64,000 bases of DNA from Streptomyces sp. R44 (GCF_041053105.1 NZ_CP163444.1:558001-622000), one strand, 5' to 3'. Counted from the stretch's first letter, positions 7,253 to 15,854 are shown. The notes: a model not told the origin generated them from the letters alone. Program-made: numbers and translations.

Positions 7253-8044
7253 TCATTCGACCCAGTACCGGGCGAGCGCCCCCTCCCGGTACGGAGCGGG
7301 GCTCACGCTCAGATCGCCGGCGAACGGACGGTCGAGGACGAAGACGAGGAGCAGGCTGAAGCCGATGAGGGCGGCGACCGAGGCGACGAAGAGCAGCTGG
7401 ATCCGCAGCTTGCGCATGCCGTAGAGGAAGGTCAGCGGTACGAGGACGATCGCGCCGCCGAAGGCCAGGACCTGGAGCAGGGGCGGCAGTTCCTGCTGGG
7501 CCATGGTCAGCCGGGCGCGGCGCTGGGCGGCGACGTCGTTGAGGTGGGAGACGGCCTCCTCGTAGAACACCTCTTCGCGCGGGGACTTCGGGTCGTACGT
7601 CTGCAGGACGTCGAAGGCGGCCCGGAGGTGCCCCTCGGTGGCCCCGTAGCTCGCCTTCCCGGCGCGCATGCGTGGCCACTGGTCCTCGACGACCGCGTGG
7701 ACGTAGCCGCTGAGCGCGGTGTCGAGGTCGGCGCGGACGGCGGGCGGGAACGCGGCGGCGTCGCGGGCGATGAGCGCGGCGTCGGTGGCCTCGCTGGCGA
7801 CGATGGTCTGCGTGCTGTCCAGCTGGGTCCAGAGGGTGACGATGACGAAGGCGAGGATGATCCCGTAGATCGCGCCGAACATCCCCAAGGTCACCCCGAC
7901 CATGTCGTTGTGCTCCCCCCGGGCCAGCGACGGGTACCTGCGGCGGAGCAGCACGCTGCCGGCGACGGCCAGCACGACGGTCCCGCCGACGGTGACCACG
8001 GCCAGGGTGAAGGTGCTGAAGTGATTGAGGAGCCAGAGCGACAT
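7253..8044 (-). CDS. DUF4239-type (bestrophin-like) membrane protein
   Basis: A 263-residue integral membrane protein with two N-terminal segments (FSTFTLAVVTVGGTVVLAVAG and MFGAIYGIILAFVIVTLW) and two C-terminal segments (VLAFGGAIVLVPLTFLYG and LLFVASVAALIGFSLLLVF). Between them is a long soluble helical stretch with SEATDAALIARDAAAFP and LDTALSGYVHAVVEDQWP. This order matches the DUF4239 family, distantly bestrophin-like; its function is not established. Start ATG 8044 gives a membrane-first protein, and the longer frame adds a basic low-complexity leader with no support. It is convergent with the MDR gene. Confidence 0.8.
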   Translation of the reverse strand: MSLWLLNHFSTFTLAVVTVGGTVVLAVAGSVLLRRRYPSLARGEHNDMVGVTLGMFGAIYGIILAFVIVTLWTQLDSTQTIVASEATDAALIARDAAAFPPAVRADLDTALSGYVHAVVEDQWPRMRAGKASYGATEGHLRAAFDVLQTYDPKSPREEVFYEEAVSHLNDVAAQRRARLTMAQQELPPLLQVLAFGGAIVLVPLTFLYGMRKLRIQLLFVASVAALIGFSLLLVFVLDRPFAGDLSVSPAPYREGALARYWVE

Positions 8045-8567
8045 GTGCGGGGAGTCTAGGTGCGGCGCCAGGCCGTTCCCGGCCCACGGCGGCGATCGCC
8101 GTGAATGATCACTCGCCCGTGTCGGCGATGGAACACGATGTCGCCCTGCCGGGCCCGTGACCTTGTCGCCCGAGGGGCGGAACGGGCGGATGCGCGCCCC
8201 GGATGTCCTGCTTGGCGTGGTGCGCATGGCCGAAGACCCGCAGTGGCCTCCGCTTCGCGAACGGGACGACGGGAACCGGGCGTCCGGTTCCGCGGACCCG
8301 GCTGAACGTCTTCTGCGTGGTGACGGCCGGACCGCGACTCGCTCCCGACCACCACTGAGCGACGGGCCCCTGCGGTGGCGGACCCGCCCTCCGTCACGGA
8401 GGCTGGTCGGGGTCGGCGTGGCCGGTGGGCCGCGCCGTTCGTCCGACCGCATGACCGCGCACTCGGGGTTCGGGAGTCCTCACCATGCTGAACGCGCGTA
8501 TCGGGCGCCGGACGGTGGACGAACGACGTGATGGCGGACTCCGCCCGCGAGACCGTCCTCGACCTTC
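8045..8567. other. 523-base region without an intact gene
   Basis: No frame here has coding character. The last 40 bases, read in a different frame from the S53 remnant that follows, give VMADSARETVLDL, which may be a degraded piece of the same peptidase. The rest shows nothing I can assign. Confidence 0.4.
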
Positions 8568-9197
8568 GTGGCCTCCTCCGGTGACGACGGCGTCCACGAC
8601 AATGGTGACGCCCCGAACGCGGCCACGTCCTCCGTCCGTACGGTCGACTGGCCCGGCAGCGACCCGAACGTGACCGCCGTCGGCGGCACCCTCGTCACCC
8701 TCGACGACCAGGGCGGACGTCTGCGGCCGGACGTGGTGTGGAACGACAACGGCGCCGCGTCGGGCGGCGGCGTCTCCGGCGTCTTCACCCGCCCCGCCTT
8801 CCAGCACGGCGTCGCACCCGTCACCGGCGCCGGCCGCGGCCTGCCCGACATCTCGCTCACCGCATCCGAGGACATGAGCACGGTGATCCGCTTCACCGAC
8901 GACGTGCGGGCAGCCTGGGTCGGCATCGGCGGTACGAGCCTGGCCGCACCGCTCTTCGCCGGCTTCGTCGCCCTCGCGGACCAGCAGGCCGGCGGGCGCC
9001 TCGGCAACGTCAACACCAGGCTCTACGCCCTCGCCCGCACGCCCGAGGAGGCCAGGAAGGCCGGCATCGTCGACATCACCAGCGGCGTCAACGGCCAGGA
9101 CGGCTACCGCGCCGCCCCCGGCTACGACCTGGCCAGCGGCCTCGGCACCGTCGACGCCTCGGCCCTCGTCCCGGCCCTCGCGGCGAGGACCGGCTGA
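8568..9197 (+). pseudogene. S53 family peptidase (sedolisin) C-terminal remnant
   Basis: The 209 residues match only the C-terminal half of a sedolisin catalytic domain. Visible are the oxyanion-site region ASSGDDG at the start, VDWPGSDPNVTAVGGT, the Ser nucleophile motif GGTSLAAPLFAG, and the Ca-binding tail VDITSGVNGQDGY...GYDLASGLG. The propeptide, signal peptide and catalytic Glu/Asp helix are missing: a stop (8529-8531) closes this frame just upstream and no S53 sequence is found before it. A GTG at 8568 could nominally start translation. I infer a 5'-deleted pseudogene; an intact enzyme would be a secreted acid peptidase. Confidence 0.8.
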
Positions 9198-9237
9198 CGA
9201 GGCCGAGTCCTCCCCCGCCGCCGGAACGGCGACGCCC

Positions 9238-9273
9238 GTCGTCGGCCGCGGGGTCCGCCCCGGGGCCGACGAC
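9238..9273. terminator. strong hairpin, bidirectional terminator
   Basis: GTCGTCGGCC at 9238-9247 pairs perfectly with GGCCGACGAC at 9264-9273, with a further CGGGG/CCCCG inner stem. It separates the S53 remnant from the convergent gene at 9279. Confidence 0.65.
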
Positions 9274-9278
9274 CTGCC

Positions 9279-10181
9279 TCAGAATCCGCCGCCGCAGCTG
9301 AACCCGCCGGTGAAGCCGCCCGTGCCTCCGGTGGCGGTGCCGCCCGACGGATTGCCCCGGCCGTATGAGGAACTCCGGGGCGGGGGCGGGGAGGTGACGG
9401 TGCGGTAGTCCTCGTGGAACAGGTCACGCCACCAGAGCCCGAAGTCGATGCCCGCCAGCTCGCGCTCCGTCTCGGCGAGCGCCGTCGCGTCCCACCGCAC
9501 GTCGGGCAGACCGAGCTCCGTGAGCGCCCGGCGCAGGCCCCGCAGATCGACCTGGGGGCTCTCTCCCGGCACGGCCCCCGGGACGTCGTGTCGGAAGACG
9601 TACACGGCGCGTCCGCCTTCGTCGGTCACCTCCGACCAGCCCCAGACGGGCCGCGCGGCGAGCACCGACCGGCCGCGCCGGACCTCTTCCGCCCGCCGGG
9701 TCCGTTCGTACGCCTCCTCCGCGGCCCTCTCCTCCGCCTCCTGGACGGCCTGCCGGATCTCCCTGCCTACGGGTTCGTACGCCTCGGCGGCCTCCCGCAT
9801 CACCCGCTCGTAACGCCTCCGGATCTCCTCCCAGTCGACGAGGGCGCGGCGTACGGCGAGGTGCCGCCACCACGGGAGGGAGGCGGCGCGCCGGTGCGCG
9901 GCGGACAGTTCGGCGGAGACCTCGTCCACGGCTGCCGCGTAGTCGATGACGGCCTGTACCCAGCGCTGGCATGCCTCCGGCGTGCACGTGACGAGGACTC
10001 CCGCGGGATGCGTCGGTCTCGGGGTCCACACGAAGAAGACGGCGGGCGCCCGTACTCCTTCGAGCAGCCGGTGGAAGACGTGTTCGTGGACACGGACCTC
10101 GTCGTTCCGCGGCTCGACCTCCTCCTGTCTGGGGTTCAGCTTGCCTTGGTTGGTGAGATCCGGCAGTTTCCGGCGACTCAT
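9279..10181 (-). CDS. uncharacterised protein with helical core and Gly-rich tail
   Basis: A 300-residue protein I do not recognise. It begins MSRRKLPDLTNQGKLNPRQEE, has a mixed hydrophobic domain (APAVFFVWTPRPTHPAGVLVTCTPEACQRW) and a long Glu/Arg-rich helix suggestive of a coiled coil (about residues 95-165). A second globular part includes WGWSEVTDEGGRAVYVFRHD, and the low-complexity tail is rich in Gly with one Cys (GGFTGGFSCGGGF). No signal peptide or membrane segment is evident. Start ATG 10181 has GGGGGTGGAG a few bases upstream. It stands alone between hairpins. Its codon use is normal for the window, so it is probably a real but uncharacterised gene. Confidence 0.7.
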   Translation of the reverse strand: MSRRKLPDLTNQGKLNPRQEEVEPRNDEVRVHEHVFHRLLEGVRAPAVFFVWTPRPTHPAGVLVTCTPEACQRWVQAVIDYAAAVDEVSAELSAAHRRAASLPWWRHLAVRRALVDWEEIRRRYERVMREAAEAYEPVGREIRQAVQEAEERAAEEAYERTRRAEEVRRGRSVLAARPVWGWSEVTDEGGRAVYVFRHDVPGAVPGESPQVDLRGLRRALTELGLPDVRWDATALAETERELAGIDFGLWWRDLFHEDYRTVTSPPPPRSSSYGRGNPSGGTATGGTGGFTGGFSCGGGF

Positions 10182-10285
10182 CGGCTCCACCCCCGCGATC
10201 CGTCCCCTTGAGGCTTCCCCGGCCGCCCGGTGCCGAAGCCCGGGCGCCGGCCCCACCCGTCTCGGCGCCCGGTCGGAGGCAGGAG

Positions 10286-11794
10286 CTACAGGACCGGCCC
10301 GTTGTACGCGCCGCGGTGCGGCTTCGTGGTCGCGCTCACCGGGTTCGCCCAGTAGTCGCGGCCTCCGTTGCCGCTGATGACGGAGCCGTTGTTCAGGGCG
10401 GGGGACGTGGCGCGCAGCTTGTAGCCGTCGACGGAGTGGATGCTGTCACCGCCCGTGCCGGGGTTCACGAACTGCGGGTCGCCGACGATGCCGTTGGCGG
10501 TCGGCCGGGGCACGCCCTGGAAGACGTTCCACAGCCAGGAGATGCCGGCGCCCGTGGGCAGCCGGGAGTCGGTGGTCCCCACCCAGATGTTGTTCTCGAC
10601 GACGCTCTCGTCGGGGAGCGTGATGCTGAACTTCTTGTCGGTGCAGTAGAGGACGTTGTTGTACATGTGCAGCGCCGAGCGTCCGGCACTGACGCTGCTC
10701 ATGCGGCAGTCGTTCTCGGAGATGTTGTAGCGGATGAGCTGCTGAGCGCCGCCGATGGTGCCGCAGCCGTCGCAGTCGAGGAAGAAGCCGCCGATGTTGT
10801 CGCGGCTGAAGTTGTACTGGATGGTGCAGGTGCCGGTGTTGCCCCAGTCGCAGTCGAAGGCCTGGCTGTCGGCGACGGACATGCGCGTGATGCCGTACAC
10901 GGCGTTCTTCTGGATGGTCGGGTTGTGGTCGCCGAGCACCCAGATGCCGGCGAAGTTGCCGCCGGAGAAGGGGTAGACGCCGTTGCCGACACCGGAGGCG
11001 TTGTTGTACTGGATCAGGGGCGCGTCGGCGTAGCTGGTGATGATGCCGTCGCCGCCGACGTCCTTGATCGTGTTGTTCTCGATGAGGACCCCGGTGCCCT
11101 TGACGGCCATGGCGCCGACGCGGATCTTGAGGCCGCCGCCGCCCGTGTTGCTGATCTGGTTGTCGTGGACGTGGACGTCGTCGAGGGTCGAGTTCGTGCC
11201 GCTCGCGCCGGTGACGATGCCGGCGGACTGGACGAAGTCCTCGGTGGTCGGGCTGTTCTTGTTCGTCTGGCCGGCCACCCGGTCGATGACGAGGTCGCCT
11301 ATGTCGAACCCGCGGTGCGCCGTGCCGTCGGTGGCGGAGATCCGCAGTCCGGTGCGGCGGGCGAGTGTGGAGGCGGGGTTGGTGAGCTTGAGGCCGGTGA
11401 TCCTCCAGTGGTCCTGGTTGGTCAGGGAGACGGCGTTCGGGGCGCCACCGCCGTCGATCACGGGCAGGGCGCCCGTGCCGTAGCCGGTGAGGACGATGGG
11501 GGCGGCGGCGGTGCCGCTGCCCTGCGGGGCGAGGGCGCCGGTGCAGGTGGTGCCGGCGGCGAAGGCGAGCGTGTCGCCGGGCCCGTACGTCTTCCCGTTG
11601 GCCTGTCCGACGCTGTTGAACGGCGCCCCCTGGCTGCCGTCCCCGGCGGTCGCCCGCGAGCAGTCCACGTAGGTGACGCTCCCCGCGGCCGCGGCGGGCG
11701 TGCCGGTGAGGGCGGTGGTTCCGCCGAACGCGAGGGCGGCGGCGACGAGTCCGCGGCCGAGCAACTGTCGTGCGGGCACAGCTCTGTTGGTCAT
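10286..11794 (-). CDS. secreted right-handed parallel beta-helix protein
   Basis: A 502-residue exported protein. A signal peptide of about 37 residues (RR near the start, hydrophobic LVAAALAFGG, cleavage near AAAAG) is followed by the opening TYVDCSRATAGDGSQGAPF typical of pectate-lyase-like beta-helix proteins. Repeated coils run through the rest (ITGLKLTN, VLIENNTIKDVGGDGI, LIQYNNASGVGNGVY, TIQYNFSRDNIGGFFLDC, HMYNNVLYC). Such proteins are often polysaccharide lyases, hydrolases or epimerases. No catalytic set can be fixed by eye, so substrate and activity are open. It has a single-gene transcription unit with a good promoter and an upstream palindrome. Confidence 0.85.
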   Translation of the reverse strand: MTNRAVPARQLLGRGLVAAALAFGGTTALTGTPAAAAGSVTYVDCSRATAGDGSQGAPFNSVGQANGKTYGPGDTLAFAAGTTCTGALAPQGSGTAAAPIVLTGYGTGALPVIDGGGAPNAVSLTNQDHWRITGLKLTNPASTLARRTGLRISATDGTAHRGFDIGDLVIDRVAGQTNKNSPTTEDFVQSAGIVTGASGTNSTLDDVHVHDNQISNTGGGGLKIRVGAMAVKGTGVLIENNTIKDVGGDGIITSYADAPLIQYNNASGVGNGVYPFSGGNFAGIWVLGDHNPTIQKNAVYGITRMSVADSQAFDCDWGNTGTCTIQYNFSRDNIGGFFLDCDGCGTIGGAQQLIRYNISENDCRMSSVSAGRSALHMYNNVLYCTDKKFSITLPDESVVENNIWVGTTDSRLPTGAGISWLWNVFQGVPRPTANGIVGDPQFVNPGTGGDSIHSVDGYKLRATSPALNNGSVISGNGGRDYWANPVSATTKPHRGAYNGPVL

Positions 11795-11830
11795 GACGCA
11801 ACAACCTTTCTGACGGTCGGGTGCGGCCAG

Positions 11831-11859
11831 AAGTTAGGTGCGTCCGGTGATCGAGTCAA
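11831..11859 (-). promoter_or_regulatory. promoter of the beta-helix gene
   Basis: On the reverse strand TTGACT (11854-11859) and TAACTT (11831-11836) are 17 bases apart, pointing at the beta-helix gene with a leader of about 30 bases and AAAGG upstream of its ATG. Confidence 0.65.
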
Positions 11860-11874
11860 TGCGTTCTTGTCGAT

Positions 11875-11891
11875 TGATCGAATTTCGATCA
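11875..11891. promoter_or_regulatory. 17-base palindrome upstream of the -35 box
   Basis: TGATCGAA-T-TTCGATCA is a perfect inverted repeat centred about 26 bases upstream of the -35 box, a position suited to an activator or upstream repressor. The neighbouring bases (CGATTGATCGA) add a partial half site. No regulator gene is adjacent. Confidence 0.5.
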
Positions 11892-12061
11892 GGGGGTGGG
11901 CGATTGGTCGATCCCGTGGCCCTGGGTGTCGACGCGTCCCCGTCCGAGCCCGTCGACGGACGGACTGCTCGGCGCGGTCGACCGCGTGTCCCGCCGGTGC
12001 TCCGGGGCCCTGCGCCGAGTCGCAGTTCCCCGGCCCCGGTCGCGCCTCCGGGCCCCGCCCG

Positions 12062-12469
12062 TCAGAACCCGGCCGCCGCCGGCACCAGGCGGAGGCGGCA
12101 GGCATCCAGTGCGCTGTCGACATGAACGTCGAGGCGTGGGTCGGGGGCAAGTACGGAAAGACGGTGCATCGTCAGCATCGCGTCCCATGCCGCGGTCCCG
12201 GCCAGGGGTGACGGGCTCCAGGCGGCGTCTTCGAGATGGGTCCAGAGATGGCCCCCGAAGCCCAGATGAATCGTTCCTGCCCGGGATTCCTCCTCATCGA
12301 GGGCTCGACGGGCCGCCGCCAGGAAGGTCATGGCGTGCTCGGGCCCGAGCGCCGAGACGACGACCCGGAGGTGAGCGGCGATCAGGGACGTGACCTCGGC
12401 CCAGTCGGCCACGTCACCGAAACGCTCGCACAGACGTACGTTCAACAGGTGTTCCATGTCAGTGGTCAT
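12062..12469 (-). CDS. hypothetical protein, 135 aa
   Basis: A small soluble protein beginning MTTDMEHLLNVRLCERFGDVADWAEVTSLIAAHLRVVVSALG. The helical N-terminal half is followed by GPEHAMTFLAAARRALDEEESRAGTIHLGFGGHLW and a closing LDVHVDSALDACRLRLVPAAAGF. No signal, membrane segment or recognised motif is present, and the family is unknown to me. Frame statistics (third-position GC, balanced composition) support a real gene. An in-frame ATG four codons later is an alternative start. It is read in the same direction as the permease upstream, but a strong hairpin separates the two. Confidence 0.6.
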   Translation of the reverse strand: MTTDMEHLLNVRLCERFGDVADWAEVTSLIAAHLRVVVSALGPEHAMTFLAAARRALDEEESRAGTIHLGFGGHLWTHLEDAAWSPSPLAGTAAWDAMLTMHRLSVLAPDPRLDVHVDSALDACRLRLVPAAAGF

Positions 12470-12582
12470 GCATGCACAGATACGTTTCCGCCCCCCATGG
12501 CGGCCGTCACGACACGCGGGAGCCGGGGTCCACCCCCCGTACGGAGTGATCGTCCGACATGCCGGCGCCGGCCGGGCGTACG

Positions 12583-12621
12583 CCCGAGGGCCGGGGCGCA
12601 GGAAGCGCCCCGGCCCTCGGG
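12583..12621 (-). terminator. terminator of the amino-acid permease
   Basis: A perfect 16-base stem (arms 12583-12598 and 12606-12621, beginning CCCGAGGGCC) closes a 7-base loop 20 bases beyond the permease stop. Confidence 0.8.
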
Positions 12622-12640
12622 TCGGACGGTGCCGGCAGGA

Positions 12641-14038
12641 TCAGACCTGCTCGTCCTCCGGAATGCTGACCAGCCAGCGGGTGTCCTTGCGCGGCCGCAG
12701 GTACAGCGCCCAGTAGAGGGTGGCCACCGCCGTGATGCCGCCGGTCCACAGCAGGTACTCGACGTCCTGCATGTAGAGGACGTACGCGAGGACGGCGATG
12801 AGGACCACCGGGATGGCCGGCCACAGCGGCATGCGCCACGCGGGGACCTCGCGGTGCGCGCCCCGGCGGCTGAACAGGGCGGCCACGGCGACGAGCAGGT
12901 ACATGCCGGTCACGGAGACGCCGGTGACGCCGTAGAGGGTGTCGAGGTTGACGAAGCACAGGCCCGCGCCCGGGACGCCGACGAGCAGGGTGGCCACCCA
13001 CGGGGAGCCGAAGCGGCCGAGGCGGGACAGGGCGTTGTTGACGGGCTCCGGCCAGGCCTTGTCACGGGCGGAGGCGAACAGCACACGGGAGTTCTGGATG
13101 ACCATCACGATGCCGGCGTTGATGATCGCGAGGGCGACGCAGAGGCTGATGAAGGTGCCGACGGCCGAGTTGGACCAGGCCACGATCATGCCGCTGATGT
13201 CACCGCCGGTGAGGGTCTCCAGGTCGCCGGCGCCGAGGGTGATGGCGACGACGGGCACCAGGATGACGGCGGTCGAGATGGCGAGGGTGGCGAGCACGGT
13301 GCGGGCCACGGACTTGCGCGGGTTCTCCAGCTCCTCGGAGAGGTAGACGGCCGTGGAGAAGCCCTGGGTGATGAAGAGGGCGATGGCGAGGCCGGAGACG
13401 ACCATGGCGCCGGTGACGAGCGAGTGCGTGCCGCCCTCGGCGGCGACCTGGCCGTGGACGAGGGAGCCGAGGCCCCGCTCCGAGTGGGAGAAGCCGAGGA
13501 CCGCGACGATGCCCGCGGCGATCACCTCGAGGACGAGGAAGATGCCGGTGATCCAGGCGTTGGCGCGCAGGTCGAGGAGGCCCGCGAGGGTCGCGAGGAG
13601 CATGACGCCGGCGCCGGCGATCGGGGCGGGGATGTGCACCAGGGGCGCGAGGTAGTCGGCGGTCCCCATGGCGATCACCGGTGGCACGATCATCACCACC
13701 AGCAGGGACAGGACGAACACCAGCCAGCCGGCGAGACGGCCCGAGAGGGTGGAGACGATGGCGTACTCGCCACCCGCGCTGGGGATCAGGGTGCCCAGCT
13801 CGGAGTAACAGAACGCCACGCCGATACAGAGCAGCGAGCCGATGGCGATGGTGAGGGCGGCGTACGTGCCGACGCCGTCGAACAGGTCGGGTACGACCAC
13901 GAAGAGGGTGGAGGCGGGCGTCACGCACGACAGCGTGAGCAAGGTGCCGCCCACGACACCGATGGAACGCTTGAGCTTCTGCGGCACGGGGCCGGTCTGG
14001 GGGGCCAACGCGTGCGGTGCGCTGAGGGTGTCGGTCAT
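12641..14038 (-). CDS. APC family amino acid permease
   Basis: A 465-residue transporter with about 12 predicted membrane segments. It begins in the APC manner, LKRSIGVVGGTLLTLSCVTPASTLFVVVPDLF, followed by GVAFCYSELGTLIPSAGGEYAIV, the conserved region just before TM3. Later segments include QGFSTAVYLSEELENPRKSVART, the signature cytoplasmic loop. APC members import amino acids or polyamines by cation or antiport coupling; the substrate cannot be read here. Length is typical (450-500). It stands alone, with a strong terminator behind it. A charged C-terminus (SIPEDEQV) faces the cytoplasm. Confidence 0.9.
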   Translation of the reverse strand: MTDTLSAPHALAPQTGPVPQKLKRSIGVVGGTLLTLSCVTPASTLFVVVPDLFDGVGTYAALTIAIGSLLCIGVAFCYSELGTLIPSAGGEYAIVSTLSGRLAGWLVFVLSLLVVMIVPPVIAMGTADYLAPLVHIPAPIAGAGVMLLATLAGLLDLRANAWITGIFLVLEVIAAGIVAVLGFSHSERGLGSLVHGQVAAEGGTHSLVTGAMVVSGLAIALFITQGFSTAVYLSEELENPRKSVARTVLATLAISTAVILVPVVAITLGAGDLETLTGGDISGMIVAWSNSAVGTFISLCVALAIINAGIVMVIQNSRVLFASARDKAWPEPVNNALSRLGRFGSPWVATLLVGVPGAGLCFVNLDTLYGVTGVSVTGMYLLVAVAALFSRRGAHREVPAWRMPLWPAIPVVLIAVLAYVLYMQDVEYLLWTGGITAVATLYWALYLRPRKDTRWLVSIPEDEQV

Positions 14039-14423
14039 CAGGCGGTTCCGATCGATGCGAGCGGTGGTTCTGAGCGGGAGCGGTATCGCCTCCGAGGCGG
14101 CTGGTGATCAAGTGGTTCCGGGGCTCCCGGGCTGAATGGAAGCGTGAGCAGAACCGCAGGTCAATGGCCTCTTCACTGCGGAATCCGTTGCTGCGACACG
14201 CCCGAGCGGGGTCACGGGGCGCCAAGAACGCGTCAAGACGGCGGAATCGCTCCGTGCGGGAACCGCAGGTCACCGGCCAGGACTTTTCCCGCGCTTTACC
14301 GCCGCTCCACATTCCGGACCGCCCAGCGACCCCGGCGACACACGGACGCGCCGTGTCACATTCCCGGCCGCCGTGTCGTCCCAGGGGCGAAACGACCTGC
14401 CCTGACCGAGAAGGAGGCTCCGC
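14039..14423. other. 385-base divergent intergenic region
   Basis: This holds the promoters of the permease and the SnoaL-like gene. A 13-base direct repeat, GAACCGCAGGTCA, occurs at 14151-14163 and 14260-14272. The first copy also forms a small hairpin, CCGCAG with CTGCGG 17 bases later. No gene or clear -10/-35 pair is evident. Confidence 0.4.
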
Positions 14424-14858
14424 ATGCCGGCAGCCGAGGCAATGAGCAACATCGCGGTGATCCAACGCTTCCACACGGCCACGAACAGCGGCGACCCGGC
14501 CCTCGTCGCGCAGGCCGTCAACGAGCTCACCGCACCGGACCTGGTGTTCCACGCGCCGGTGGCGCTGGGCGCGACCGGTCCGGAGGCCCTGAAGCGGGTC
14601 TGGGAGGTGCTGCTGCGCGCGTTCCCCGACCTCCACGTCACCGTGGAGGAGACGATCGCGGAGGGCGACAAGGTGGTCTCGCGGAACACCGTGACCGGGA
14701 CGCACCTGGGCGAGTACCGGGGCATGCCGCCCACCGGGAAGTCCGTCGGCTACGGCGAGATCTTCGTCTTCCGCTTCGCGGACGGACGGATCGCCGAGAT
14801 CCGGGGCGTCGTGGACGTCCTCACCCAGCTGCGACAGCTCGGCGCCCTCCCGTCCTGA
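14424..14858 (+). CDS. SnoaL-like ester cyclase family protein
   Basis: A 144-residue NTF2-fold protein of the ester-cyclase/SnoaL group. It shows NIAVIQRFHTATNSGDPALVAQAVNELTAPDLVFHAP, the family segment GPEALKRVWEVLLRAFPDLHVTVEETIAEGDKVVSR, and THLGEYRGMPPTGKSVGYGEIFVFRFADGRIAEIRGVVD. The last part contains the G-x-PPTGK stretch characteristic of the family. The ATG at 14424 has GAAGGAG at good spacing. It lies just upstream of a MarR gene in the same direction and may be part of that stress unit. Substrate unknown. Confidence 0.87.
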   Translation: MPAAEAMSNIAVIQRFHTATNSGDPALVAQAVNELTAPDLVFHAPVALGATGPEALKRVWEVLLRAFPDLHVTVEETIAEGDKVVSRNTVTGTHLGEYRGMPPTGKSVGYGEIFVFRFADGRIAEIRGVVDVLTQLRQLGALPS

Positions 14859-14888
14859 CCGAGGCCAGGAGCGCGGGTGGCGCCGAAA

Positions 14889-14915
14889 ATAGTAGCCATG
14901 GACATAGTAGCCATG
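14889..14915. repeat. 12-base direct repeat before the MarR gene
   Basis: ATAGTAGCCATG occurs at 14889-14900 and 14904-14915, a 15-base period, in an AT-rich promoter ending at the ATG at 14929. TACTGT (14916-14921) could be a -10 for a leaderless message. The repeats are plausible MarR sites. Confidence 0.45.
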
Positions 14916-14928
14916 TACTGTATCTCTC

Positions 14929-15411
14929 ATGAGTTCAGCGAACGAGAGGGCCACAGCAGGCTTCCTGGTCTGGCGCCTGTCCATGAAGTGGCGGGTGGCC
15001 GTCGACCGGGCGGTCGCACCGCTGGGCCTGACCCATGCGCAGTACGCCTTGATGGGGTCCCTGTACGGCATGGCGCGCTCCGGCCTCGAACCGAGCCAGC
15101 GGCAGCTCGCCGACCACACCGGGCTCGAAGCGCTGTACGTCTCCAAGCTCGCCCGCGCGCTGGAGGCGGCCGGACTCGTCGCCCGCACCCGGGACCCGAA
15201 CGACCCGCGCGCCATGCGGCTCTCGCTCACCGAGCAGGGGCGCGACGTCACACACCGTGCCATCACGGTGGTCCAGGGCCTCCTGGACCGGATGCTGGAA
15301 CCGCTCGGGGGGCAGAACAGCCCGCGCGCCGAGCAGTTCACCCGCGACCTGGCGACCCTGCTCGACACACCGCTCGATCCGCACACCGAGAACGACGAGG
15401 AGCAGTCATGA
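14929..15411 (+). CDS. MarR family transcriptional regulator
   Basis: A 160-residue winged-helix regulator. VWRLSMKWRVAVDRAVAPLGLTHAQYALMGSLYG opens the fold, the recognition helix region is SQRQLADHTGLEALYVSKLARALEAAGLV, and the wing is RTRDPNDPRAMRLSLTEQG. There is no Shine-Dalgarno before ATG 14929, and a -10-like TACTGT ends eight bases upstream, so leaderless translation is possible. Its stop overlaps the next start in ATGA, implying co-translation with a second winged-helix protein. Two direct repeats precede it. The target is probably its own operon; the ABC exporter downstream is another candidate. Confidence 0.88.
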   Translation: MSSANERATAGFLVWRLSMKWRVAVDRAVAPLGLTHAQYALMGSLYGMARSGLEPSQRQLADHTGLEALYVSKLARALEAAGLVARTRDPNDPRAMRLSLTEQGRDVTHRAITVVQGLLDRMLEPLGGQNSPRAEQFTRDLATLLDTPLDPHTENDEEQS

Positions 15412-15854
15412 CCACCACCGCACCCACGACCAACGGCCGGGTCATCGCCCTGGCGCACTACTCCGCACGCGCCCTCCTGGAGGGCGTCCTGACCCGCCAC
15501 GGCGCCACGTTCGAGCAGAGCGTGACGCTCCGGGCCGTCGCCGTCGCGGGCGACTCCATCGGCCGGGACGAGCTCGTCACCGACGTCATCGGCTCACTGA
15601 AGGCCGAGGAGTCGGTCGTGCGCGGAGTGATCGACGACATGACGGCCACGAAGCTGCTGGAGCAGGACCCGGCGGCCGACTCCCGGCTACGGCTCACGGA
15701 CGCCGGACGGGAGCTGTACCAGTCCACCACCGCCGAGACCGCCGAGATCTCCGCCCGGCTGTACGCCGGCATCCCGGCCGAGGACCTCGCGGTCGCGGGC
15801 CGCGTACTGACCCTCCTCACGCAGCGCGCGAACGCCGAGCTGGCGGGGTCCTGA
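15408..15854 (+). CDS. winged-helix regulator-like protein co-translated with MarR
   Basis: A 148-residue protein that shares its start codon with the MarR stop (ATGA). The arrangement is MarR-like: an N-terminal helix (IALAHYSARALLEGVLTRHGATFEQSVTLRAV), then DSIGRDELVTDVIGSLKAEESVVRGVIDDMTATKLL, a wing RLRLTDAGRELYQ, and a dimer helix to the end. The basic residues of a typical MarR wing are fewer, and RDPxDxR is absent. I therefore read it as a divergent MarR paralogue or an accessory partner that may form heterodimers. The two genes probably act as a unit. Confidence 0.72.
   Translation: MTTTAPTTNGRVIALAHYSARALLEGVLTRHGATFEQSVTLRAVAVAGDSIGRDELVTDVIGSLKAEESVVRGVIDDMTATKLLEQDPAADSRLRLTDAGRELYQSTTAETAEISARLYAGIPAEDLAVAGRVLTLLTQRANAELAGS

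Noticed and set aside
14343..14360. extra regulon box (TGTCACATT) upstream of the SnoaL-like gene
   Set aside because: It matches only part of the core, lacks the flanking pattern and precedes an unrelated gene; likely chance.
13200..15500. 766-codon reverse open frame across the permease, SnoaL and MarR genes
   Set aside because: It runs antisense to two well-supported genes and out of frame in the permease; no domain is visible.
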